Assembly (NCBI GenBank): GCA_046155815.1
Contig: JBJXFY010000148.1
Coordinates: 1 to 61,289 of the forward strand
DNA: 61,289 nucleotides
Origin: JBJXFY01 sp046155815
Lineage (GTDB): Bacteria; Verrucomicrobiota; Verrucomicrobiia; Limisphaerales; CAIMTB01
Direction of reading: 5' to 3'
The notes under the pieces: generated by a model
Seen by the model: the letters and a program-made list of their open reading frames with translations, nothing else
What the model was told of the DNA's origin: nothing
Databases searched by the model: none
Shown: piece by piece, positions 1-6,930 of the stretch
Layout: every line of letters starts with the position of its first letter
How positions within the stretch are numbered: the first letter of the stretch is position 1
Position numbers and translations under genes: made by a program

Positions 1-141
1 GCCAGCGTGAAGGCCGCCGTGGACGCCGGCTCCAAGGCCGCCGCCAAGGTCGGCGAACTCGTCGCCTCCCACGTGATCGCGCGCCCCCATGACGACCTCC
101 TGAAAGCCTTCCTCGGCGAAGCCCCCAGGCCCGCGAAATAA
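1..141 (+). CDS. BMC-H shell protein, 3' part only
   Basis: The window opens inside a reading frame that runs from base 1 to the TAA at 139-141. Its 46 visible residues read ASVKAAVDAG, then KVGELVASHVIARPHDDL, then a short tail ending in PAK. This matches the C-terminal half of the hexameric microcompartment shell proteins (PduA/CcmK type) encoded at 175 and 3074, which carry the same A-V-x-A-G-A/S and I-P/A-R-P-H elements. BMC-H proteins form the flat facets of the shell, and their central pores pass metabolites. It lies 33 bases before the next BMC-H gene. The start and most of the fold lie outside the window. Confidence 0.9.
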   Translation, partial: ASVKAAVDAGSKAAAKVGELVASHVIARPHDDLLKAFLGEAPRPAK

Positions 142-174
142 CTCCCCAGACGCCATTCCCAACCCCCTACTTAA

Positions 175-450
175 ATGTCTCAAGCCATCGGCATGATTGA
201 AACCAAGGGCCTCTGCTCCCTCTTCGAGGCCGCCGACGCCGCCCTCAAGGCCGCCAACGTCACCATGACCGGCTGGGAGAAGGTCGGCAGCGGCTACGTC
301 ACCGCCTTCTTCAAGGGCGACGTCGCCAGCGTGAAGGCCGCGATTGACGCCGGCGCCGCCGCCGCGTCCACCGTCGGCCAGGTCGTCGCCGTCCAGGTCA
401 TTCCCCGCCCGCACGAGGGACTCAGCGGCCTCGGCAGATGGCTGCAGTGA
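175..450 (+). CDS. BMC-H microcompartment shell hexamer protein
   Basis: A 91-residue single-domain BMC-H protein. It begins MSQAIGMIETKGL, the typical first strand of PduA/CcmK/EutM proteins, and ends in the usual V-I-P-R-P-H strand (about residues 75-80) plus a short tail. The family forms cyclic hexamers that tile the shell facets. Second of three BMC-H genes here (partial copy at 1-141, another at 3074). Paralogues normally differ in pore residues and so in permeability. The ATG is the only sensible start. It is followed 92 bases later by acetate kinase, in the same direction, consistent with one operon. Confidence 0.96.
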   Translation: MSQAIGMIETKGLCSLFEAADAALKAANVTMTGWEKVGSGYVTAFFKGDVASVKAAIDAGAAAASTVGQVVAVQVIPRPHEGLSGLGRWLQ

Positions 451-542
451 ATGTGGATCACGCATTTTAGAGGGCGGATCGGATCAGTCTCTTTGAAGCC
501 GCCCAAGTTGTTCCGCCATCCACAATCCCCGTTCCGCGTTCC

Positions 543-1727
543 GTGAAGCTTCTCGTCGCCAACCTTGGCTCCACTTCGTTCAAGTGGCGGCTGTTCGCGT
601 TCGCGGACGGCGGCGAGGCGCTGCTGCACAAGGGCGGCTTCGAGCGCGTCACGCACCACGGCCAGGCCATCGAGGACTGCCTGAAGCAGCTTCGCGACGC
701 CGGTACCCTCGAGAACGAGAGTGAGCTGTCCGCCGTGGCCTTCAAGGCCGTCATCGCCAAGGACGTGACCGGCTGCGTGCGCCTGGACGAGCGCGTCCTC
801 GCCGCGATGGAGGCCTACAACGGCCTCGCGCCCGCGCACAACCCGCCCTACGTCGCCGGTGTCCGGCTCTTTGCCCGACGCATGCCGTGCGTGCCTCTCA
901 TCGGGCTGTTCGAGACGGCCTTCTACCAGTTCGCGCCCGAGGCCATGATGCGCTACGCCGTGCCGGAGAGCTGGCACGCGCTGGGCATCCGCCGCTGGGG
1001 CTTCCACGGCGCGAGCCACAAGTTCATCGCCGAGCGCAGCGCCGAACTGCTTGGCCGCCCCGACATCGCCCGCCGGGCCGCCAATCTCTACCTGGATGGC
1101 GGCCGCAGCGAAGTGGCCGGGCCGCCGCTGCGGGTGATTTCGTGTCACCTGGGCGGCAGCTCGAGCATCACCGGCATCCTGAATGGCGTCGCCATTGGCA
1201 ACAGCCTGGGCATGAGTCCGCAGTCGGGCCTGCCGCACAACAACCGGGTGGGCGACCTCGACGCCGAGGCGCTGCCCTATGCCGTGAAGTCGCTCGGCAT
1301 CTCCATTGAAGAGGCCCAGCGGCAGCTCAACAAGGAATCCGGCCTCAAGGGACTCAGCGGCGTCTCCAACGACGTCCGCGACATCACCGAGGCCGCCGGC
1401 CGAGGCGACGCGCGCGCCAGGCTCGCGCTGGACGTGTTCGTCAGCGAGGCGCGGCGTTGGATCGGAGGCTATTTCCTCCAGCTCAACGGCGCCGATGCCA
1501 TCGTCTTCACCGCCGGCATCGGCGAGAACCGGGCCGAACTTCGCGCCGCCATTTGCGCGAACCTCGACCAGCTGGGCATCGTGCTGGACGCGGCGAGGAA
1601 TGCCGCTGCCCGCGCGACCGAAATCGCTGTCAGCGCAGACAGTTCACGGGTGAAAATCCTGGTTATCCCGACGAACGAAGAACTGGTCGTCGCCCGCGAG
1701 GCGAAACGCCTGCTGGAGAGGAACTGA
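543..1727 (+). CDS. ackA: acetate/propionate kinase of the microcompartment operon
   Basis: A 394-residue acetokinase-family protein, close to the usual 400. Visible family motifs are NLGSTSFK (residues 7-14; normally N-x-G-S-S-S-x-K, so one Ser is Thr), GFHGASHK (about 157-164), HLGGSSS near 200 and GIGENRAELR near 325-335. The family converts acyl phosphate plus ADP to the carboxylic acid plus ATP, and so would recover energy from acyl phosphate made after the aldehyde dehydrogenase reaction of the compartment. The frame starts with GTG at 543; no in-frame ATG lies upstream. Whether the substrate is acetyl or propionyl/lactyl phosphate cannot be read from the sequence. Confidence 0.93.
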   Translation: MKLLVANLGSTSFKWRLFAFADGGEALLHKGGFERVTHHGQAIEDCLKQLRDAGTLENESELSAVAFKAVIAKDVTGCVRLDERVLAAMEAYNGLAPAHNPPYVAGVRLFARRMPCVPLIGLFETAFYQFAPEAMMRYAVPESWHALGIRRWGFHGASHKFIAERSAELLGRPDIARRAANLYLDGGRSEVAGPPLRVISCHLGGSSSITGILNGVAIGNSLGMSPQSGLPHNNRVGDLDAEALPYAVKSLGISIEEAQRQLNKESGLKGLSGVSNDVRDITEAAGRGDARARLALDVFVSEARRWIGGYFLQLNGADAIVFTAGIGENRAELRAAICANLDQLGIVLDAARNAAARATEIAVSADSSRVKILVIPTNEELVVAREAKRLLERN

Positions 1728-1731
1728 GTTT

Positions 1732-1907
1732 ATCCGCAGATGAACGCAACAGGACCCAGATTTCATGGAGCGAGCCAGGCTTCGGCCGCGCATCTGCACG
1801 GGCATCGGATGATGTCTTCCTTGTCCCCGGCTATGGCAGCCATTTCGGCGGAAGGCGATTCGGCGTACGGCACTCGCAGCTGCGTCCATCTGCGTCCATC
1901 TGCGGTT
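1732..1907. repeat. inverted-repeat element built from CGCAGATG/GACGCAG words
   Basis: The gap between acetate kinase and carbonic anhydrase is bounded by related arms in opposite orientation. The left arm at 1732-1752 has CCGCAGATGAACGCA. The right arm at 1880-1907 is two copies of the 10-base unit TGCGTCCATC followed by TGCGGTT. The reverse complement of the right arm matches the left at 14 of 15 core bases. About 127 bases lie between the arms, with no convincing gene. It resembles a small non-coding mobile or repeat element. It lies just before the carbonic anhydrase gene, which may therefore have arrived separately from the shell genes. Confidence 0.6.
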
Positions 1908-1927
1908 GCCCTCCGCTGTTTCACGCG

Positions 1928-2650
1928 ATGAAAGCCCTCTCCCAGCTCTTCGCCAAGAACCGAGCGTGGTCCGAAGGGATTCGGCAGCGCGACCCCGAGT
2001 TCTTCGCCAAGCTTTCACGCCAGCAGTCGCCCGATTATCTCTGGATCGGCTGCTCGGACAGCCGCGTGCCGGCCAATCAGATCATCGGACTGCTCCCCGG
2101 CGAAGTTTTCGTCCACCGCAACATCGCCAACGTCGTCGTCCACACGGACCTGAACTGCCTTTCGGTGATCCAGTTTGCCGTGGACGTCCTCAAGGTTCGA
2201 CACATCATCGTATGCGGTCACTATGGCTGTGCCGGCGTGCGCGCCGCCCTCCGCGGAGAGCGCCTGGGCCTCGTGGACAACTGGCTCCGCCACGTGCAGG
2301 ACGTGCGCGAGAGGCACGCCGCCCTCCTCCGCGGGCTCGACAGCGACGTCGAGTGCGCCGACCGCCTTTGCGAGCTGAACGTTCTCGGACAGGTGCTGAA
2401 CATCTGCCAGACCAGCATCATCCGTGATGCCTGGCAGCGCGGGCAGGAACTCACCGTGCATAGCTGGATTTACGGACTGCACGACGGCCTCATCCGCAAC
2501 CTGGGCATGGCCGTGGGTTCGTGGAAGGAAGTCGGGCCTGCGCATCGAAAGGCCGTGGCGTCGCTGGGGAAACCCGCCGCGGCCATGCCCCGGCCGGTGC
2601 TGGGGAAGGCATCGCCCGCCTTCCGGGCTCAACGCTTGACGAACAACTGA
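1928..2650 (+). CDS. beta-class carbonic anhydrase
   Basis: A 240-residue protein with both zinc-ligand motifs of the beta class: CSDSR (Cys42, Asp44, Arg46) and HYGC (His98, Cys101). It hydrates CO2 to bicarbonate. ATG 1928 is chosen because the family alignment begins there (MKALSQLFAKN); the frame stays open upstream through the repeat element but shows no homology. There is no clear N-terminal encapsulation helix. The last 25 or so residues are Ala/Pro-rich and may be disordered. It is embedded between shell and enzyme genes of a catabolic microcompartment, which is unusual because carbonic anhydrase is typical of carboxysomes. Cytosolic or lumenal location is unknown. Confidence 0.95.
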   Translation: MKALSQLFAKNRAWSEGIRQRDPEFFAKLSRQQSPDYLWIGCSDSRVPANQIIGLLPGEVFVHRNIANVVVHTDLNCLSVIQFAVDVLKVRHIIVCGHYGCAGVRAALRGERLGLVDNWLRHVQDVRERHAALLRGLDSDVECADRLCELNVLGQVLNICQTSIIRDAWQRGQELTVHSWIYGLHDGLIRNLGMAVGSWKEVGPAHRKAVASLGKPAAAMPRPVLGKASPAFRAQRLTNN

Positions 2651-2651
2651 A

Positions 2652-3044
2652 ATGGCTTCGAACGCTTCAAAGCTGACCGGAAGCGCGCCCGTACTCCTGG
2701 TGGCGGACGTGGTGAAGTCGGCCAATTATTTTCGCGACCAACTGGGCTTCTCGTACGATCGGTTCTGGGGTGAGCCGCCGAACTTCTGCATGGCCCAGCG
2801 AGACGGGCTGGTCCTGATGCTTGCCCTGGCCCCGGCCGGCGCGCCCTCGGTTCCGCATTGGAAGGTCGTGGACAAGATGTGGAACGCCTATTTCTGGTGC
2901 GACGACGCGGAGGCGCTCTACGCCGAGTTTGTCCGCCGTGGCGCACGCATTGACTACGGTCTGGGTGTCAAACACTACGGCATCAAGGAATTTGGCATCC
3001 AGGATCTCGACGGGCACGACATTGCCTTTGGACAGCGGATTTAA
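2652..3044 (+). CDS. VOC (glyoxalase/bleomycin-resistance fold) family protein
   Basis: A 130-residue protein with the single betaalphabetabetabeta repeat pattern of the vicinal oxygen chelate superfamily: an opening strand APVLLVADVVKSANYFRDQLG, then a middle part with FCMAQRDGLVLML, and a closing DLDGHDIAFGQ strand. Members include glyoxalase I, dioxygenases and antibiotic-binding proteins, and function cannot be assigned from this sequence. It starts one base after the carbonic anhydrase stop, so the two are probably translated from one message. In a compartment operon that handles aldehydes a detoxification role is attractive, but that is inference from position. Confidence 0.85.
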   Translation: MASNASKLTGSAPVLLVADVVKSANYFRDQLGFSYDRFWGEPPNFCMAQRDGLVLMLALAPAGAPSVPHWKVVDKMWNAYFWCDDAEALYAEFVRRGARIDYGLGVKHYGIKEFGIQDLDGHDIAFGQRI

Positions 3045-3073
3045 AGCCTTCAACCACCAATTCGAATCTAACC

Positions 3074-3358
3074 ATGACCCAGCAAGCCATCGGACTCATT
3101 GAAACCCGCGGTCTCGTCGCCCTCGTCGAGGCCACCGACGCCATGCTCAAGGCCGCGAACGTCGAGCTCGCCGGCCCCATGACGCAGGTCGGCAACGCCC
3201 TCGTCACCGCCGTCGTCGTGGGTGACGTCGCCGCCGTGAAGGCCGCGACCGACGCCGGCGCCCAGGCCGTGAAGGCCATCAAGGGCGAGCTCGTCAGCGT
3301 CCACGTCATCGCCCGCCCCCACGCGGACGTCGAACAGGTGCTGCCGAAGAAGAAGTAG
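3074..3358 (+). CDS. BMC-H microcompartment shell hexamer protein
   Basis: A 94-residue BMC-H protein starting MTQQAIGLIETRGLV and closing with a strand containing HVIARPHADVEQVL before a Lys-rich tail. It is clearly paralogous to the proteins at 1-141 and 175-450. Such proteins form pore-bearing hexamers of the shell facets. It follows the VOC gene by 29 bases and precedes a BMC-P gene by 85 bases. Three BMC-H genes but no tandem-domain BMC-T gene are visible, as remembered for the Planctomycetes-Verrucomicrobia type of compartment. Confidence 0.96.
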   Translation: MTQQAIGLIETRGLVALVEATDAMLKAANVELAGPMTQVGNALVTAVVVGDVAAVKAATDAGAQAVKAIKGELVSVHVIARPHADVEQVLPKKK

Positions 3359-3375
3359 CGGGAATCCAGGAGCAA

Positions 3376-3429
3376 GAAGTCAGAAGCGATCTGGCGAACA
3401 GCGCCGTCTGTCTCCTTGATTCTGGCTTC
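3376..3429. repeat. small inverted repeat of CAGAAG/CTTCTG words
   Basis: In the 85-base gap after the BMC-H gene, GAAGTCAGAAGC (3376-3387) and GATTCTGGCTTC (3418-3429) are inverted relative to each other with 10 of 12 bases matching. The same word occurs as a tandem run inside the gene at 6927 (8056-8089), so this is one dispersed repeat family. It could also fold as a hairpin that modulates expression between shell genes. Confidence 0.45.
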
Positions 3430-3443
3430 CAGCTTCCACACCC

Positions 3444-3761
3444 ATGTTTCTCGCCCTCGTCGAAGGTTCCGTGGTCGCCACGAAGAAGGATCCGGCCATG
3501 AGCGGCCGCAAGCTGCTCCTGCTCCGGCCCCAGCTCGTGGACGAGAAGGATCCGGCGAAGTTCCGCCCCGGCGCCAACACCGTCGTGGCCGTGGACTGCC
3601 TGGGCGCGGGCCTGGGCGAGATGGTGCTCTTCTGCCAGGGCAGCAGCGCCCGCCTCGCGCCCGGCATGAAGGAGGCCCCGGTGGACGCCGTGATCATCGG
3701 CATCGTGGACTCCGTGGATGTGCTGGGAAAACAGGTGTTCAACGCCCGTAACCCGAAGTGA
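3444..3761 (+). CDS. BMC-P (EutN/CcmL) shell vertex protein
   Basis: A 105-residue EutN/CcmL-family protein. It opens MFLALVEGSVVATKKDP, has a central VVAVDCLGAGLGEMVLFCQG strand-turn region and VDAVIIGIVDSVDV before the tail. These proteins form pentamers that cap the vertices of the icosahedral shell. It is the first of three BMC-P genes in this operon (others at 5282 and 5575). It lies between a BMC-H gene and the aldehyde dehydrogenase. Confidence 0.95.
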   Translation: MFLALVEGSVVATKKDPAMSGRKLLLLRPQLVDEKDPAKFRPGANTVVAVDCLGAGLGEMVLFCQGSSARLAPGMKEAPVDAVIIGIVDSVDVLGKQVFNARNPK

Positions 3762-3793
3762 GTTGGCCAACCGGCCGCCCAACCTGACCCCTC

Positions 3794-5275
3794 ATGTCTT
3801 CGCCCGTGAATGAAGCGTTGATCCGCGACGTCGTCGCCGAAGTGCTAACGCGGCTCGGCCAAAACCCGAAGCCGACCGCCGCGGCCGCGAAGCCCGACGC
3901 CTGCGGCTGCCATGCCAGGCCCGCCGCGGCCGCGGCCCGCGGTAAGTTCGGCGTTTTCCAGGACGCCGCCGAGGCCTGTGCGGCGGCGCATGAGTCCTTC
4001 CTCCTGCTGCAGAAGAAGGGCGTCGAGGCACGGCGGAAGATCGAGGGAATCGTCAAGACGCTCGCCGAGAAGTACGCCGCCGAGTGGGGCCGCATCGAGC
4101 TCGAGGAGACCAAGATCGGACGGCTCGACCACAAGATCGAGAAGCTTCAGATCATCAAGCTCGTTCCAGGCGTGGACTGGCTGCGGCCGGACGCGCGGAG
4201 CGGTGACCATGGCATCACCCTTGAGGAGTACACTCCCTTCGGCGTCGTGGGCGCGGTCACGCCCAGCACCCACTCGATTCCCACCCTCAGCGGCAACATC
4301 GTGAACATCGTGGCCGCGGGCAACGCGGTGGTGTTCAACGCGCATCCCGCCGCCGCCAAGTGCGCCGCCCTGGCGGTGCGGGCCTACAACGAGGCCATCT
4401 TCCGCGAGACCGGCATCGAGAACATCGCCACCATCGTCGAGCAGCCCACGATGGAATCTTTCGCGGCGATCTGCCGGCACGAAGCCGTGCGCCTGCTGCT
4501 GGTGACCGGCGGCCCCGGCGTGGTGAAGGCGGCCATGCAGACCGGCAAGCGCGCCATCTGCGCCGGGCCGGGCAACCCGCCCGTGCTGGTGGACGACACC
4601 GCTTGCCTGCGCCGCGCCGCCGAGTCCATCATCAAGGGCGGCGCCTACGACAACAACCTCCTCTGCATCGGCGAGAAGGAGGTGTTTGTGCTGGAGCACA
4701 TCGCGGACAAGCTGATGGCCGAACTGGAGAAGGCCGGCGGCAGCCGGCTCAACCCGACCCAGCTCGACGCGCTGACCAAGGCCGCGTTCACCTTCAGGCC
4801 GGGCGAGGGCGGCGGCTGCCCGCACGCCTCGATCAACCGTGACTTCATCGGCAAGGATCCGGCCGTGCTGGCCCGGGCCGCCGGCATGTCCGTTCCCGCC
4901 GGCACGCAGCTTCTCTTCGCGGAGACGGGTGCGGATCACGCCTTCGTGCAGGAGGAGCAGATGATGCCCTTCGTGCCCATCGTGCGCGTGAGGTCGGTCG
5001 AGGAAGGCATCGAGCGCTCAGTGCAGGCCGAGCACGGCTACAAACACACGGCCATCATCCACTCGCACGACGTCGAGGCGATGACGGCGATGGGCCGCGC
5101 GCTGGACACCACGCTGTTCATCAAGAACGGCCCCTGCGCCGCCGGGCTCGGCCTCGGGGGCGAAGGTTACCTGAGTTACTCCATCGCTACTCCGACCGGG
5201 GAAGGAGTCACCAACCCCAGGACCTTCTGCCGCGTGCGCCGGTGTGTGATGGTGGACAACCTGCGCATCTACTAG
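3794..5275 (+). CDS. CoA-acylating aldehyde dehydrogenase (PduP/EutE type)
   Basis: A 493-residue aldehyde dehydrogenase of the compartment family, which oxidises an aldehyde with NAD and CoA to acyl-CoA. Residues 1-22 (VNEALIRDVVAEVLTRLG) form the short amphipathic helix used by such enzymes as an encapsulation peptide, followed by an Ala/Pro-rich linker to about residue 50. The nucleophile is most likely the Cys in DNNLLCIGEK (about residue 291), and a cofactor loop VTGGPGVVKA is visible near 237. Within this locus it would act on the aldehyde made by the aldolase, probably lactaldehyde. It is followed after 6 bases by a BMC-P gene. Confidence 0.95.
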   Translation: MSSPVNEALIRDVVAEVLTRLGQNPKPTAAAAKPDACGCHARPAAAAARGKFGVFQDAAEACAAAHESFLLLQKKGVEARRKIEGIVKTLAEKYAAEWGRIELEETKIGRLDHKIEKLQIIKLVPGVDWLRPDARSGDHGITLEEYTPFGVVGAVTPSTHSIPTLSGNIVNIVAAGNAVVFNAHPAAAKCAALAVRAYNEAIFRETGIENIATIVEQPTMESFAAICRHEAVRLLLVTGGPGVVKAAMQTGKRAICAGPGNPPVLVDDTACLRRAAESIIKGGAYDNNLLCIGEKEVFVLEHIADKLMAELEKAGGSRLNPTQLDALTKAAFTFRPGEGGGCPHASINRDFIGKDPAVLARAAGMSVPAGTQLLFAETGADHAFVQEEQMMPFVPIVRVRSVEEGIERSVQAEHGYKHTAIIHSHDVEAMTAMGRALDTTLFIKNGPCAAGLGLGGEGYLSYSIATPTGEGVTNPRTFCRVRRCVMVDNLRIY

Positions 5276-5281
5276 GCGCCC

Positions 5282-5578
5282 ATGCTCCTCGCCCGCGTCG
5301 AAGGCAACCTGACCGCCACCCGGAAGCATCCGAGCTTCGACGGCTGGCGGCTGGTAGTGTGCCAGCCAATTTCGCGCGACGGCGCGCCCGAGGGCACGCC
5401 GCAGGTGGCGATTGATGCGCTGGGCGCGGGAATGCACCAGCGCGTCGTCATCTCCAGCGACGGGGCCGCCGCGCGCAAGGCCGTGGATGATGAGCGCAGC
5501 CCCGCCCGTTGGATCATCATCGGCCTCGTGGACGAAGTCGCGCCTGGCACCACGGCCCTGGAGGATTCCGCGGCATGA
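5282..5578 (+). CDS. BMC-P (EutN/CcmL) shell vertex protein
   Basis: A 98-residue EutN/CcmL-family pentamer protein beginning MLLARVEGNLTATRKHPS, with a conserved AIDALGAGMHQRVVI region and WIIIGLVDEV near the end. It caps shell vertices. Its TGA overlaps the ATG of the next BMC-P gene (ATGA, 5575-5578), a sign of translational coupling. It is clearly distinct in sequence from the other two BMC-P proteins, so the three probably occupy non-equivalent vertices. Confidence 0.94.
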   Translation: MLLARVEGNLTATRKHPSFDGWRLVVCQPISRDGAPEGTPQVAIDALGAGMHQRVVISSDGAAARKAVDDERSPARWIIIGLVDEVAPGTTALEDSAA

Positions 5579-5877
5579 GGCTCGGCAAGGTCATCGGCCG
5601 GGTGACGCTGGGCGCTGTGATTCCCGGCCTGCAGGGCGCCCGCTGGCTCGTGGTGAATCCCTGCAACCGGGAGCATTTCCCGCAGGGCGCCGCAGTTCCG
5701 GATGGACTGAGCCGCGAACCCAGCCTGGTCGTGTACGACAACCTCGGCGGCGGCACGGGCGACATCATCGGCTTCGTGGAAGGCCGCGAGGCCGCGCAGC
5801 CGCTGGAGCCGGTGGCCGCCATTGACGCGATCAACGCCGCCCTGGTGGACCACGTCTTTCACAGCCCACGCCGGTAA
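5575..5877 (+). CDS. BMC-P (EutN/CcmL) shell vertex protein
   Basis: The ATG at 5575 overlaps the stop of the previous gene and gives a 100-residue protein, MRLGKVIGRVTLG onward. It shows the EutN/CcmL features of an N-terminal strand with G-R/x-V, a central LVVYDNLGGGTGDIIGFVEG and a C-terminal helix AAIDAINAALVDHV. A longer frame from 5509 exists, but it runs through the neighbour and lacks homology before this ATG. Third vertex gene of the locus. It is followed 12 bases later by the class II aldolase. Confidence 0.93.
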   Translation: MRLGKVIGRVTLGAVIPGLQGARWLVVNPCNREHFPQGAAVPDGLSREPSLVVYDNLGGGTGDIIGFVEGREAAQPLEPVAAIDAINAALVDHVFHSPRR

Positions 5878-5889
5878 CCCTTTTCATCC

Positions 5890-6930
5890 ATGCCCACCGT
5901 CATCACGGCGAAAGACATCGAGCAGCTCGTCAGCGAAGGCGGCGACCCGGCCGCCCTGCCCGCCGACGCCCTCCTCACGCCCTCGGCCAAGGACGCCCTG
6001 CGCGACCTCACGACACGCCGCGGCACGGCGCCAGGTTCATCGGTGAGTCAGTCCGCCAACGCCTTTGCCAGGCCGGTCATGGCGAACAGTTCGCCGGCCG
6101 AGCTCGAAGCCTTCTTCAACTCAGCCCAGATGGAGGAATTGAAGGAGCAGCTTTGTGACATCGGGCGGAGGCTATGGGGCCGCGAGTATGTGGACGGCAA
6201 CGGCGGCAACATCGCGATCCGCGTGGCCGACGACCTGGCGCTCTGCACGCCGACGCTGGTGAGCAAGGGCTTCATGAAGCCGGCCGACATGTGCCTCGTG
6301 GACCTCGACGGCAACCAGAAGGCCGGCCGCAAGAAGCGCACGAGCGAGATCCTGATGCACCTGCAGATCATGAAGCGCCAGCCGCGCGCCAAGGCCACGG
6401 TGCACTGCCATCCGCCCTACGCCACGGGCTTCGCCGTGGCCGGCGTGCTGCCGCCGACCTGCATGATCCCCGAGTTCGAGGTGTTCGCGTCCGTGGCCAT
6501 CGCGCCGTACCGCACGCCCGGCACGCCGGAGATGGGGCAGCTGGTCGCCGACCTGGTGGACAAGCACAACACGATCCTCATGGCCAACCACGGCGTGGTC
6601 TCGTGGAGCCACCTGAACGTCGAGGATGCCTACTTCAAGATGGAGATCATCGAGGCCTACTGCCGCACGATCCTCGTGACCGCGCAGGTGGGGAAGCCGG
6701 CGAAGACGATGACGCCCGCGCAGCTCCAGGACCTGCTCAAGATCAAGCAGAGCCTCGGCATTCCCGACCCGCGCCACGGCTTGAAGGAATGCGAACTGTG
6801 TGACAATGAGGAGTGGCGCCCCGGCGTCTCCTGCGCTTTGCCGACAAAGGATTCGGCCGTGGGCTACGATGCCGAGGCGGAGGCGCTCGTGAAGGCGGTC
6901 ACGGACCAGATTCTGGCGCCGGCGAAATGA
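5890..6930 (+). CDS. class II (zinc) sugar-phosphate aldolase, microcompartment-targeted
   Basis: A 346-residue protein of the fuculose/rhamnulose-1-phosphate aldolase family, longer than the usual 210-270. Residues 1-50 (VITAKDIEQLVSEGG onward) are a predicted amphipathic helix plus linker, a likely encapsulation peptide. The catalytic domain shows GNGGNIAIRV (phosphate site), TSEILMHL (catalytic Glu), VHCHPPYATG (two zinc His) and ANHGVVSW (third zinc His region). The family splits a deoxyketose phosphate into dihydroxyacetone phosphate and lactaldehyde. A Cys-containing tail (KECELCDNEEW, then CALPTKD) ends the protein. Its TGA overlaps the next ATG (6927). Confidence 0.92.
   Translation: MPTVITAKDIEQLVSEGGDPAALPADALLTPSAKDALRDLTTRRGTAPGSSVSQSANAFARPVMANSSPAELEAFFNSAQMEELKEQLCDIGRRLWGREYVDGNGGNIAIRVADDLALCTPTLVSKGFMKPADMCLVDLDGNQKAGRKKRTSEILMHLQIMKRQPRAKATVHCHPPYATGFAVAGVLPPTCMIPEFEVFASVAIAPYRTPGTPEMGQLVADLVDKHNTILMANHGVVSWSHLNVEDAYFKMEIIEAYCRTILVTAQVGKPAKTMTPAQLQDLLKIKQSLGIPDPRHGLKECELCDNEEWRPGVSCALPTKDSAVGYDAEAEALVKAVTDQILAPAK

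Noticed and set aside
1457..2650. 397-residue fusion of an unknown domain with carbonic anhydrase
   Set aside because: The first 157 codons overlap acetate kinase and the repeat element in another frame; carbonic anhydrase homology starts at 1928.
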